A stretch of 64,000 nucleotides of DNA. It comes from Echiichthys vipera (Eukaryota > Chordata > Actinopteri > Perciformes > Trachinidae). The translations under genes were made by a program, and so were the position numbers. The notes under the pieces were generated by a model that worked only from the letters and a program-made list of their open reading frames with translations, was not told where the DNA came from and made no database searches. Below, one piece after another: positions 38,936 through 51,888 of the stretch (within the stretch, counting starts at the first letter, position 1; each line of letters opens with the position of its first letter). The stretch is taken from assembly GCA_963691815.1 (NCBI GenBank), contig OY829650.1, positions 5,326,672 to 5,390,671 of the forward strand, given 5' to 3'.

Positions 38936-41900
38936 TTATTGGTTTATCATATGTTTTTTTTTTTTAGTATCTGTGATATAAAGTGCAATACTTCTGAAAT
39001 GGGGTGTGGAAGTATCATAAAATTGAAATAATCAAGTACAAGCATCTCAAAATCACATTTCACTCTTGCTGATGATAAATCTGCCGTTCAGTAAAGTGGG
39101 GAAGGAAGAACTGCTCTCGTCTCAGTTTAACGGGCTCATTTCACTCAATAAACATCCTCCAATTAGTCAAATGTGTTGTTTGGGTGTTGATCTACTGAGA
39201 TATTAACTGAAGCCCATGTGTAGCCCAGGAAGACAAAGAAAGCGGTAACGACTCTCAAAGAGAGTGAAAAGCAGCAGGACGAACCAACAGGCTCGCTCTC
39301 TCACACCCCCGCACAAATAAACTGCTCTGAGGTCGTTATCAGCAAATGAAGAGGGGATGGGAGGTCTGGGAGAGGGTGATAAAACGCTGAGATCTTGTTG
39401 ACAGGTAGTTGCCCGACGGCCCCGACTCTGTCCGACAGGCTTGTCAGAGAACTAGTGTTGACGTGTCTTGTTCTTTGAAGAGACAGCCGGGTTCTCGTGT
39501 CGTGGTCGCCGGCGTAGGAAGTAAAATGAGCTCCTCTTACGATGCCGCGGTTGTGTTACAGGAAGCTCTTGACATGTTGTGACGTATCGCATTGTCTTCT
39601 TTTTGGACCGATTCAGCAATACGACGCTCAGAGCGGGGGGAAATAACATGACGTGCAATTTCCTGATTGTTAATAGTCGACAAAACCGGGATGAATGTTT
39701 TAGGAAAACAACCATATGGCGCTCAAACTCTGATCTCTGATGCACGCTCCAAACATCTGCTGTGAAATCTTTGATGTTGTAATAATTCATGTCGGTGAGG
39801 AGACACATTTTGTATTAGAATTAGCATACGTGCCTGTGTCTTAACATACGTTTTATATATTCAACAGAGCTGCCACTTCGCAGAGACATTGCTCCGTCAT
39901 ATAGCTATTTCTGCACTGGTGCAGACACTTTTCTAAACCGACTGACTCAGTTATTTGTTGTGTCTCAGTGCTGGGGCGACCTTGAGTGTTCGGTTGGTTG
40001 GTTTCGGCACCGGTGATGACGGTTGGAGGCGCTCTGTGGGCCGTGGCGCTGAAACCCAATAGGGGCTCCATATTAGCGGGCACTGAGTGAAACAGTCAAC
40101 GGCAGTGTTTCAGGGAAGCAGTGGAGCTTTAACACCTATACTGTAACGCCCTGCCCTGCTTCCTGCTCTGGATTACATCTAGGCTTACAGTATATAGGAC
40201 ACACACATGAATGCTGAGACTTTTTCTCAATGTCAACCTCTCTTTCCCACCCCCTCTTCCACCTTCCCGCCCACTCACATTCACATTGGGGTTATTCAGA
40301 TTGCTGTATTGCACCCACCCGTGCCGTTTCCTATCGCACTTCATGTGTATTTGTTTTAATCTGTTTGTAAGTGTTATTCTAATGGACAAACAGCAAAAAC
40401 ACCTAAAGCACTGAGCATTATTGATACAAAACACACCATTCAGCTATGACAGGCCTGCGCACACACATCACATGCACCTTTTTGTTACATATTAGGGAAG
40501 TGGTAATGGAAAGCCCCCCCCCTCCTATGAGTGCTGGCCTCATTTTAGTAATTACCGTGTGGAAGGTGTAATGGAAGCCTACCCCCTTGAGCAACACACA
40601 GTGGCGTGCACACACACACTTACACACACCCATCAGCGCATACAGTCACATACAAGTCTGTTATTTCCTGCTGTTCATCTGCACTGTTACATGCACAGTG
40701 TGAATGGTAAAATTCTTCCACTCCACGTCTGTCAAACACACACATACACACACACACGTATGCCATCTGTCAACTGGCCATTCCTCTCTGTTATCAGCAT
40801 GTCTTGGCCTGTCATACCTGCCTGTCGTCTGCAGTCTGTGTCCCAGAATGCTGACAGATAAGCCTGAGAGTGTGCGTGTGTGTGTGCCAGTCAAGCGTCG
40901 GTGTGTACTTTTTGGATCTCGCACTCGTCTGACTTTCAAGGGGTTCCCACGTTTTAGCTCTGTCCCACTGTTTGTGATTCAGTCAGCAGGTCAGCCGTTA
41001 GACCAACCAGTCACACTCCATCATGTACCAGTGAATTCTGTGATAGACTCAAACACAAATGCGAACATCATATTGTAACGCTGGTTCACCTGGGCGTTAA
41101 CTATTAACTTGTAGTTATTACATATAAGTACTTTTGGGACGTTTCACAAACTGGATTGAGCGCGTGCAAACGGCGCGTGCTTGTTCCCATGTCTGTGTTT
41201 GTTTCCAATATGATGGTTGAGGACACTTTTATGTAATAAAAGTATACCTCTTCTTTTCCATGGTGTTCAATAATGTATTTTACGTATGTGTGTAATATGT
41301 ACATCTTATTGATGTGACATAAATCCACAGGGAAAATTCTGCCCTGAGGCAGGCAGTACCTCTGCATCAAGGAGGGCGGCGATAGTGAGCAGTCTGATAG
41401 CCTGCAGGTCACGGTGAACTCTGACCTGTGTGCAAAAAGTAAACACAGAAGTGTGCTGTGCCACGCTGTAGAGCTTAGCGACAAGCTGCCATTTCTCGCC
41501 CTGAAAATGGAGGATTTGATTTCTAAACTAAGACAATTTTCAAAGCTGGACTTTCAGTCAAAGCAAGAACTCATATACAAGTAAAGGTAAGATTTACTGC
41601 TCTAGACAGTGGCACTGGTGTTTTAAAATGGTTTTCAGCATCCTATTCGCTCCTATTCTCTCCTGTTCTCTCATCCTATCCTATCGGCATCCTACTGTAT
41701 GTTTGTAAATCTGACTTGTGAGTCAGTGCTTCCCCAACCCTCACTGCACGTCACTGATGGAGACAGCAACGAACATGTAACTTGGTTTTACTTTAATGTC
41801 CCCCTCAGCATAGGACAACTCAGTACTCATAAACAAACGTGCTACGTCATCTCATCATCTTCATATCCCTCCGCCAACTTTAACTGTTACTGAATTACAG

Positions 41901-42198
41901 GCAGGGTACAACATGTTAGATAGATAGCCCTTAAACACCAGTTAAGTTCCTGCATCTCATCATCTCTACTGGTAGACATTTTCATTGCCTTCTTTGTGTA
42001 AGTCTCCCTTCTTCTTCACCCTTGGGGGTTTGTTTTCCTCCAGTCTGGGCGAGCGCATGGTAGAAACGTCATAAAGACACTCACTCTCTCGCCTTGAATA
42101 CACAGTACTATCTGTTTACACATGGGCTCATTATTTGGACTTACTACTAGGGAAGACCAATCAAACTGATTTGGACATTTGCGTTTTCCAAATAAGTG
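38936..42198. other. Non-coding, no gene recognised
   Basis: Several antisense and sense frames of 60 to 126 codons occur without domains or codon bias. Short CA runs near 40738. No repeat family identified. Confidence 0.55.
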
Positions 42199-42477
42199 CA
42201 TGGTAAATGGACTTGACCTGTACTTACAGTACACCTTTCTAGTCTTCTGATGACTTAAGGTGCTTTGACACTACTTGTCAAAGTCATCCATTCACACAGA
42301 CATTCATAATGATGGCAGAGGCTACCTGCCCCTCATCTAATCTAATAATTCAAACCACATTCAAACACCCATGCGCAGCAATTTGGGGTCCAGTGTCTCG
42401 CCCAAGGACACTTCAACATGTGGTCGCCGGTGATCGTTCAAATAGAGGACGACCTGCTCTACCTCATAGCCGCAGCC
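42199..42477 (-). mobile_element. tRNA-derived SINE family 2, copy 2
   Basis: Same layout as the copy at 15853: the tail side is tggtaaatggacttg at 42201, then ccattcacacagacattc, cgcccaaggacacttc, and a minus-strand head GGCTGCGGCTATGAGGTAGA. It is more diverged, and its B box is degenerate. Confidence 0.72.
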
Positions 42478-43177
42478 TCGCTGGGTTACGTCTAGATAGC
42501 TTCAAGTTCGCAGTGCACGTGTGAAAGGGGCTCATGAGTCCAAGGAACTCAGGAACCTCACCTGTGTTTCAGCTGCTGGAAGTCTGGATTTAGTGCCTCT
42601 AATTGTGGCCCCAAAAAGTCCTCACTCTGGAAGACTTTAGGAGGACTTTAGTGCCCTGTACCATACTCGATAAGTTCTGGAGTAGATCAAATGGATTCAA
42701 AGTTTCGGGTTAAACTGGTAGTATGGTGGCCCAGGAGCTATTGGAGTGGAACCGAAGGGGCCCGTATACTCCATCTGATATGCTTGTCTAATGGTTGAAT
42801 ACCTTCAGAGCCCCCCCCCCCCCCCCACCCCCCACCACATCTTTCCAATATATTTTTATTTTGTAACATATTATATTGTGTTTTACATTGTATTTCCTAT
42901 GCCAGGTATATGATATATAATGTATGTGTATATGTATGTACTAACCCAAACCCATCCTGCAAAACTGCATTCAAACCCAAATAGATCATGCCAATTTTAT
43001 CCGTTTCATCTCTTTTCTCCCTCTTATTTTTCTTTTCGTTCTCTCATTTTCTCCTCTATTGTCAATTTAGTTATTATTATTTTTTAGAAGACGAGAAAAG
43101 ACATAATAAAGGATATAATACACAGCACAGGCTGTATTTTCAATATACTCTCTTCTCTCTCTAACACAAACTGTAAT

Positions 43178-43213
43178 ACACACGCACACGCGCACACACA
43201 CGCACACACACAT

Positions 43214-43243
<30 letters not shown>
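43178..43243. repeat. (CA)n microsatellite
   Basis: CA run interrupted by CG and TG dinucleotides. Confidence 0.92.
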
Positions 43244-43245
<2 letters not shown>

Positions 43246-43431
43246 CGGAGGGGACTGGAAGACACAGTGGTGTTTGAAGGTGGGTGGCACTCCTCAGCGA
43301 CTCAGTAATAAAAGTCGAGCACGATTTGAAAAGGCCCTATTGTGGCTTCATTCTGTTTTTCCACGAGGGTAGCATTCCTCCCAAATTGGACAAAAGAATT
43401 TTAATGGGGCGGCTAATGGACTGTGATTAGA

Positions 43432-43492
43432 TAGGAGGGAGAGAGAGAGGAGGGAGAGAGAGCGAAGGAGAGGGAAGGAGAGAGGGAGGGAA
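43432..43492. repeat. GA-rich purine tract
   Basis: About 60 bases of G and A almost without pyrimidines on the + strand, made of gagag and gggag units. Confidence 0.85.
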
Positions 43493-44729
43493 ATAGGTGG
43501 GCCTTGTTGCGAGTACGCAGGTTGGGGGTCTAAACGCTGTGATGGGGGGCTTGAGTTTCATCCATACAGAGAGAGGGGGCGATGGGCCAGGAGATTACCC
43601 CATTTACCTGCAACCTTTGAGGGGGAACTGTAGAGGAGGACAGGGGGTTTCATTGCGGAGGTTAGGTTGCGAGGGGGGACACAGGGGACTCAACTCAAAT
43701 GTATATCCGTACATATAGTGGTGGGATGGATGGAAGCCCACCTGCTTTTAGCCGTAAGTGGATTCAGTGTGGCTCAAGTGGCTTAATGCAGGGCTTATTC
43801 ATTGTTGTTCAAAGAGAGATGGCAGGACTGTGCAGCGGGCTACAAAAGGATGCTAAAAATAGGACTGGGGTGGTATACCCTTTTTACCAATATATGAGTT
43901 CATTTTAGCGTAGCCACGATGAAAACACAGTATCTGTAGCTAACACGGAAGCTAACTGACAAGTTAAATGCCATTGTAAAAATGTGATTAACTTGCTCAG
44001 CGATGTCGGCCTCCTCATGATTAGTTTATGCAGCAGTTTGCTGCGTCTGTGGTCGTGTGAGAAAGGGCACGGGGTCTTGGCTGAGGTGAAAGGAGATGGG
44101 TGGTATCTCTTTATCATCCACCTGTCTGAGCTGAGGCAAACAGGAGCCTGTCAGTGATTAACCAGCTACTGTTGACTTTTGTATCCATTAAACAGCAAGC
44201 GGAAGGTGCTGGAAATGAGATTATATTGTGAGCTTTTGTTGCTTGTAACTGTGCACAATGTGGAATTTGATGTTGTTTGTAGGTTTATGGCTTTTTTGGA
44301 GTGTTTTTAGTGGAATAGGGATCTCTCTATAAACAGATTCTGCATAGGAATGTAAAATCTGTAGGAAACAGGATGCAGTCTGGTTGCGTTTATAGTCTGA
44401 ATAGTATTTACCAATCATGTTTGAGCATGCTTTGGTTGAAAACAGGTAAACAGAGTGTGTGTGTGTTGAGAGCGAAAGATGCGTAAAACATCCGCTGTCA
44501 TGCAATACCATAACTGCTATCCTTTGGTGATCATTTAGCTTTTCATTAGCTTTTATAATTCAGATTTTTTTAATTTAACTGCATTCATCTGCAGATATCT
44601 TGTCTGTAAACTTGATTCTCACGTCTCAAGTTGCTAATCCGGCCGTAAACGATGACTGCCGGAAAACCCGACATAAATTGTCGATAGGCTCCGAAATTTC
44701 TGATATGTCGATTGGTCGGTCCACCACTT

Positions 44730-44955
44730 TGGTCCGGACTGAAATATCTGTATAACTCTTTCTCCCACTGACTTCGGTAAGCCCCTGAATTTTACACTAG
44801 CACGACCGTGACGTTCACATTCGTGGTTTTTGAGTGAACAGCTATTTGATGAATTGCTATGAACTTTGGTACAGACATTCATGTTCCCCTTGGGATGAAC
44901 TGTAATAAATTGCTGACCCCCAAATTTCCATAGCACCATCATCGGTGTATAACCA
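44730..44955 (+). repeat. Dispersed repeat family R3, copy 2
   Basis: Contains tttggtccggactgaaatat and gatgaattgctatgaacttt followed by ggtacagacattcatg, matching the copy at 27385. It is diverged and non-coding. Confidence 0.55.
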
Positions 44956-45579
44956 AATACCTGAAAAACAAGATTCCAACAACAAAGACTTCCCCATAAG
45001 CCTCGGTTGTACTTTGTCAAGGTTGAAAGCAAAGGAGTGTAGTTTGCTGTCTTGAATGGGACTACGGAGCTTCAGTGTTGTTGTTTTACGATGCTCTTGC
45101 CTTTATTTCACAGTGGGAAATCTCAAAGAGTCGACCGATTGCCACTTAATATTCACGTTCTGTGTAAAAGTACTCTGTCTCTGCCTTTAGTCTTGTTATT
45201 CTGTATCTATCATTCACAGCTTTTGCACATCTGACAAGTCTCATTGACAGCTGTGTCGTAGCAAAAAGCAAAAGAACAACAAAATCCTGGGTTATGTTCA
45301 CATGTATAAGGCAGCGCTGCATGCTGTTTGTCATCAGAGGCACCGACATTTTCCTTCACATGGCGGTGTTGGAGATCATGCTGAAATATAATCTCTCCTC
45401 ACTCTTTCTTCATTTTTAAAATAAACACCATTTTCAATAACACATCCCATTTCTAATCTAAATGTATGGATCTCCTCCCTGATCTCGTTCATCACATCTT
45501 GGCTGTCTCTCTGCCTCTCTGCCTCCCAATACCACTAGACTGAGATGACTTGAAACACCTTCTGTCTTCACAAATGCAA

Positions 45580-45587
45580 ACACACAC

Positions 45588-45631
<44 letters not shown>
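45580..45631. repeat. (CA)n microsatellite
   Basis: About 24 CA units with one CG interruption. Confidence 0.93.
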
Positions 45632-45632
<1 letters not shown>

Positions 45633-46408
45633 AACACACACTATAATCTTACCTTCATCCCTATTAACCCACACCGGCCCACACACACACATACATACTG
45701 TCATTCTTTTCCAAATTGGATAGAGACACTGCTATGCGATATTTACATAAGTAATAACAGGCGGCTGCTCCGGGGGCCAGCAGCTACTATCTCAAAGCAC
45801 AGGATGGGTAATTGCTATTTTGGCACTGAGGTGCTATCTGTGTGTGCTTAAGTGCGTGTGTGTGTCTGTTTGTGCAAGGAGCAATAGTCCGAATAAGAAT
45901 ACAAGTATGAGAGGAGAAATTATTAGGGATTTGTGTGTGTGTGTATGTGTGTAAGCGTGCATGTATTCTGACAGAATGAACCTTTTCTCGTTGTATTTGC
46001 AGTGCATGTCTGGATGACTGTTTTTGTTAGTTTGGGTCCGGTGGGAGACTGCGGGCTGCTCAGCTTGATATTTGGTGTTGGGCTGGCACAGTTTGTCATC
46101 GGCACATATTGTCCCATGCTGGAAGTGTGCCGCTGTGTGTTTTTAGATGGTTGGTGTGACGGGATCTTCGCTTCCTTCCACCCTCGCGTGTTCATTCTCT
46201 GCCTCCCCCCCATCTGTGTGTTTGAATATGCTTATTTCAAGCAAATATGTGGATAGCTGTCGGTTGCTCTGGATGACTCTGTTTCTCTGTGAATATGTTT
46301 ATTTTGAATGAGTTTGTTTTTCTCTTTGCATGTGTTTTTTTGGACTGTGTGCCTCGCGTGTCTACTTCTCCATTAGTGTGCCAAGCATGTGTTGTACTTC
46401 TATCCTTA

Positions 46409-46567
46409 TGAAAACTATTTTTATTTGAACAGCAAAAGAAATATTAAAGAAAAGATACATATTGTGAACTAATTCATGGTTCAAGGTTAAAAGTCATGTC
46501 AGAGGAGTAGCTTGGAGCTCATAGAAGGTCTTCATATTGTAAGAACGTATGTGTGTGTGCGTGTGTG

Positions 46568-46601
<34 letters not shown>

Positions 46602-46754
46602 AAAACTATTTTTATTTGAACAGCAAAAGAAATATTAAAGAAAAGATAGATATTGTGAAGCCATTTATTCGGTTACCACTAATTCATGGTTCAAGGTTAA
46701 AAGTCATGTCAAAGGAGTAATGCAGCCTATAGACGGTCTTCATAGTGTAAGTGC

Positions 46755-46815
<61 letters not shown>

Positions 46816-46838
46816 CGTGTGTCCGTGTGTGTGTGCAT
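46409..46838. repeat. Tandem duplication of a segment of about 200 bp ending in a GT tract
   Basis: The segment tgaaaactatttttatttga..attaaagaaaagat..aattcatggttcaaggttaa..ggtcttcata..(GT)n occurs twice, from 46409 and from 46600. The second unit has an extra 23-bp or so insertion (gccatttattcggttaccac) and a longer GT run. Confidence 0.9.
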
Positions 46839-47854
46839 TGCTCGGTGGTCTCGACAGCTCGGCAGCCCTCTCCTCCTCTTTGCAACTCAATAAGCACTCA
46901 CTGCTGTCACTGTTCAGCGGTGGGACGCCATAGCAACCAGCCCACCTTCAGGTGATTACCATGCTCAGCCCTACCTCACCCACCTCCTCCATCAACACCC
47001 ATGGTGCAAATCCAGCCTGTCCCCGGGAGAAGCATGAGGGGGAGCGTGGAGAGGAAAAGAATAGCTGGTCTGAGCAAAATATTTTACCTCTCCATCTCTG
47101 TACGACGTTATAAAGGCTCTTGCACTGTGGCTTTTTGCTGATATGCTGTCAGATTCAGTGATTCTTCTGCTTTCCCTGGAGAATAAGGAGCGTAAATGAT
47201 GTTCAGTTGCATGTTTTGCCGCTTCCTTGTGTCTTGAAAATGCATGACTCGTATTGGAGTAACCCAGGAGAGAACTTAATTTGCCTGTCTCGGTAAAAAG
47301 CAGACAGGGGTTAAAATAATGACTCGCGCTGTGTTTTATTAGAATGTCATGCACAGTTGCCAATAAATACATTCGAATCTAATGGCGGTGTTGTAATAAA
47401 GGAGTTTTAAAAGCTGTAGCGAGGCCCCCTTACAGTGAAAACTGCATATTATTGTATTGAATATAAACCCAGAGAAGTATATTTTTAATTAACTATGTAT
47501 TGTTGATCATGCAGTGCTCTAACCAAGAGTTTCAAACAAAGCACTTGTCGCATCATCTGACAGCATCAGAGATTGTCCACCGATGGCAGAATCAGAGATG
47601 TATGAGTCCAACAATTCTTGTAACCATCTGAAATGACCATCTTTATGCAGCTATTGATCAGGTGCACAGGGGCGTAAAAGTAGGCAGGGTTTGACCTCTC
47701 AAAGGCTCTCTTTCTTTTAACTGTCACTCAACAAATGTCTTCACTTTTTTTGCAACACCATGAAAGCCTATAAAGGAGAGTCCGTCCAAAGTACCCTTGT
47801 TTGTTGTATTCCTTGAAAATCGGGCTGGTCTGAGTTTTTCTCTCTCCTGATACT

Positions 47855-47995
47855 AATTCATTCATTCGTTCATCTTTAACCGCTTGTCCCTGTCGGGGTC
47901 GCAGGGGGCTGGAGCCGATCCCAGCCAACATCGGGTGTGAGGCGGGGTACACCCTGGACAGGACGCGAGTCTATCGCAGGGCACACATAGAGACA
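47855..47995 (-). mobile_element. 5'-truncated V-SINE/L2-type tail
   Basis: The minus strand matches only the 3' part of the V-SINE at 32873: TGTGCCCTGCGATAGACTCG, the GTCCAGGGTGTACCCCGCCT block, and an (AATG)n end at 47855-47872. V-SINEs share this tail with L2-clade LINEs, so the parent could be either. Confidence 0.78.
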
Positions 47996-48504
47996 TATCA
48001 GGTTATCTGATGATACAGATGACCATTACCAAATTTGAATACCACACGGACGTGGAACTCACTCACATTGTTTTGAAATAAGATAACAGGAGATCAGAGG
48101 CTCAGTGAATGTAATGGACAGCAGAAACAGGATTTTTATAATCTAATTGATGAAGAAATGATACTGATTATGCATCAGTCCCATCTGGTTGATACCCAAG
48201 CCTCTGGGTGATTAGAATCAGTTTGGGTGCAGCTATTGTCTTTACAACCCTCTCACCCTGTCAACAGTGTGATAACCAAGATGTAGCAAAATGTGATTCT
48301 ACTTGTCTTATGCTTGATTCTGTTGCGTTGACATACAGGCGTGGTGTGAAATGTATATTTTAAGTTGGTTAGCTCTGTATTTACTGTCAACCAGGGTTTA
48401 AGTTGTGTTCTGTAACTATAGTGAAGTTTCCAATGTGTTAACACTGGTAAATGGACTTATTCTTATGAGAGAGGATAAAATAAGTTGTCCCTTTTATATA
48501 GGTA

Positions 48505-49105
48505 GAAAGTGCAACTACAGCTGCCCCCGGCTTTGATGACATTGCAGATACGAAAACGCTGCCCAATCAGAGCAGAGCTTTTTCAGAAGGGGTTCTTAAA
48601 GAGACAGACACTAAGGGTGCACTCACACTGTCCATCTGTACTGTACCTAAACCCGTAGGTTCCACGGGTTAAGTTTAGTTTAAAGTTTAGATTTGGTCGA
48701 TGAAAATATTCAAAAACAGTCGACAAGACGCACAAAAACTCTGAGGTCTATGGAAAGATTTGTAAACAAAGCGACGCATCACGATGACGTCAATCAATGC
48801 GTGTGACGTGTTACGGCGTGATGACATATAGACAGGCAAGAAGCATTTGCAGAGGTCCAGGCAGTGTGAGTACAAATGGGCCTGGCCCGCAGGGGGGGAT
48901 GGAGGGGGGGTGACAAGTACCCTAAAGCACGGGGCACGGTACGGACGGACGGTGGTAGTGCGCTCTAAAACTGAACGTTTCAGACAGAGAGTGAATACAG
49001 GTTTATTCAGACAGACAGTGTTGGAAACTGAAGTGTTTTTGAACATTAAAGAATGTAAACATGTTCTAGTAGAAATACAAAATACAAGCGTGAACATGAA
49101 AGTGT
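48505..49105 (+). repeat. Dispersed repeat family R2, copy split by Harbinger D
   Basis: The left half (48505-48614) ends gacagacactaa and the right half (48966-49105) resumes taaaactgaacgtttcagac. Together they restore the order seen at 24905-25230. The 351 bases between are Harbinger copy D. Confidence 0.75.
48615..48965 (+). mobile_element. Harbinger-type miniature element, copy D (351 bp), inside another repeat
   Basis: Opposite orientation to copies A to C. TAA flanks both ends (48612-48614 and 48966-48968). It lacks the middle and the beginning of the Myb-like frame but keeps the later part and a perfect TGACGTCA at 48785-48792. It sits inside a copy of a repeat whose uninterrupted paralogue is at 24905-25230, so its boundaries are directly proven by comparison. 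Confidence 0.88.
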
Positions 49106-51494
49106 CCCCTTTCCACACAAAAGAAGATGTGGGTCATATGAAAAGACCATCACAACTAAAAAAACGAAATATGATACTAAGTTGTTGCATTCACTGTTTT
49201 TCTTCCATCATTGGCATCAATCTATGTAATGAATAAGCAGATTTATGAATTCAATCTGTGAAAGACAGCACAGTATGTGCAGCCATTAACATCAATAAAT
49301 CATTACCTCGTTAATGTGCTGGCCCCTTGCCAGTTTTGCACATTACTTGTTGTGACACTGGGTTCCATTAGGCAGTAAAGTTGAATTGCTTTATGGCTGA
49401 AAACAGGAAAGACCGTTTCTCACCTCAGTGGAAATGATGCTTTTTGGTTTAGCAATGACTGTGACTAGACCCCGCTGTAAAATGTGACCTTTCTTTAATA
49501 AACCCAGTTTAATACCAGCAGCACCATTGGCGTGAGATAAATCTACTAACTCACCATGATTTGATTGGTTTAAGCACATTAGGAAACCACAGCGCTCCAC
49601 ACAGCACTTTCATTTGGACCAGTTTGTCTGGGAGTAACAGCTGAAGGGCCAAATGCTCATTGCGAGCTGATAAACTCCCACTACCTTCTGTGCCTTCGCT
49701 TGGTTCTCACTAAATTAGGAGACGACATCGGTTGGAACACAAACTCAATCAACAACTCACAGAGTCGCGTTCAATGGTCCGGCCAAGTGTCAGCTTCAGT
49801 GTGACGATGACGCTCGTGTCTACATCTCTGCTTTAAATCGTAAACATACAATTAAAACAACATCTCAGACTGAGAAAGTCTGAGCACAACTTTTGTTAAC
49901 ACAATGTGACTGAAATTTAGCTGTGTGTACACTCGTACGTGTGCATCTGCACATATACACACATGCCCTTACTAACACACCAAGGCTGAAGATAATGTCC
50001 CTTGCGGAAGCTTATATGCTCTCCATATCTTCCACATACGCGTGTCATCACTGCACCGCCTCCTTGTCTTCCTCTAAGTATGATGATTAGGAGGCGCCTG
50101 ACACCGCGCCATACAGTAAATTAACTTTGAGACACCTTAAATCACCTCCCCTGGAGTGCTTACTCCCTTTTGCGCCTGCCAAATTTCGTTTGCGTGTAAT
50201 CTTTTACATACAAATTCTAAAGCTGCCTAGAGTCGGAGTTGATTTGTAGCTTGTGTTGATGCTTTAAGCGTTGAGTGACTGCGCCGCCACGGACATCTAA
50301 ATGCATCTAACGGCAGCAGCTTAATCTTGCAGCCAGATGAGAGTTTGCTGGATCGTTACCCAGCCCTCTAACAACCGAAAATGATGCTTCTACAACAAAA
50401 CAGTGTGATAAGCGGGTGTTTGTGTGGTTACAAAGAGTAATTTGTGACTTTGATACAACTTCGCTACCTTTACACCTCATAAAACAAGACACAGCGACTT
50501 GTAAATCATACACCTTAGTCACAGTCTACCAAATAAAGGTCTCCATAAAGTGCACATTTCAGTTGCATGTTCTATTCATTTCTGTCAGACTTGCCAGAGA
50601 AAGGCACGTCACATTGATATGTCTCGATCAGGGACGTTGTATTATGGTGTAGCATTAGAGAACCTCTGTGTGTGAGCATGAACCACCTGCTGTTTAGTCT
50701 CAATCCAGTGCCATTTCCCAGAACAACAACTCAGGACTGGAAAATGAAGGGTGGTAAACAACAGGGTAGACACATGGGTAATTCTGAATTGACACAAAGG
50801 GTCTCTTGCAGCTCTTTTCCTTTTCCACAACCGTAGTGAAAGCTTGCGCCTGCTGGGCTCCCCCGCGGGACCTGCCTTGATGGTTATTGACTGACACACT
50901 GCCGTCAGGGGGTAAAGACCTGGGTGGCAGGGGCAAAAATGGGTCAGATAACAGCCAACGACGTGGCGTGGGGCATGAGATTGGGGAGTCTGCATGTTGG
51001 ACGGATGATGGAGGGTTTCAGAGCTAACATGAAGAATGCTTTTCGTGCGAGCTTTTTATCACACTGGCAGATATTTGCTCATGTGGTGCTCCGATAAGAG
51101 CGATATTTGGTATCTAAAGAGTTCGGAGGGTGGTGTCTTATTTTATCACCATTTCCAGAAAGAGCAAAAGTGTCAGGAATGGATTAAACTGTCTGTGTAT
51201 CCAACTTAATCTGCAAACATTAGCATGCTTGGCGTTATTTCGAAACGCAAGAGTTTTCAGCAATAGAATAAATATTACCTGGACTCATAGGTTACGTTAG
51301 GAAAACACCTGTTCATGAGAGGACAGAGCCAGTGGGCTAGAACATCAGAGGTTAGAGTTAAGGCAGAGGCTCTGTCATTATCGTCTTTGTTTGGGGATGT
51401 TTATAGCAAATCCAGCCAAATGTGTTACTTATGTCTGCCAGACTTAAAGGTTCCTCATCCTGAAAGTGAAGCGTACTGTTTCAAAATGTGAATA
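49106..51494. other. Non-coding, nothing recognised
   Basis: Mostly unique sequence with short chance frames. 50080-50340 is repeat-free and could be regulatory, without specific evidence. Confidence 0.5.
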
Positions 51495-51498
51495 TTAA

Positions 51499-51717
51499 AG
51501 TTGTACTCCATAAGATTTGAGATACATTGTTTCTAGCGGACTCTGTGGCGGTAGGATGTAATTGCAGGCGAGCCTGTTCTTTCAGAGCCTCCATCTTGAC
51601 ACGTTCATGGTCAGTGTGTGTTGACATTTCTTATTTTTATTTTATTTTTTTGCTCTTTTGTAAACTCTATTGAAACACATTCACCTCTACTGTCCCCTGT
51701 ATGTTACCCTCTTAGAT

Positions 51718-51771
<54 letters not shown>

Positions 51772-51884
51772 TCCTATTATAGTTCTGCCCTTACTATAAG
51801 CCTGACTCAGAAGTTTGAATTTCCGATTTCCGATAACAAGTGAACGCAGCATAACCGTTTATGGGAATCTTACGGAATACAACT
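51499..51884. mobile_element. Miniature inverted-repeat element with TTAA flanks (386 bp)
   Basis: The left end AGTTGTACTCCATAAGATT is matched by the inverse right end AATCTTACGGAATACAACT. TTAA sits outside both ends (51495-51498 and 51885-51888), the target typical of piggyBac, though the ends do not start with the usual piggyBac bases. A (CA)n tract (51719-51770) has grown inside. It is non-coding. Confidence 0.55.
51719..51770. repeat. (CA)n microsatellite inside TTAA-flanked element
   Basis: About 26 pure CA units. Confidence 0.95.
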
Positions 51885-51888
51885 TTAA

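Larger units (their letters stand above)
42478..44729. other. Non-coding, simple-sequence islands only
   Basis: A poly-C run at 42811-42826, the CA and GA tracts listed above, and otherwise unrecognised sequence. Confidence 0.55.

Noticed and set aside
46002..46256. 84-codon hydrophobic frame that could look like a small membrane protein
   Set aside because: Composition comes from GT-rich sequence. There is no start context, conservation evidence or neighbouring exon.
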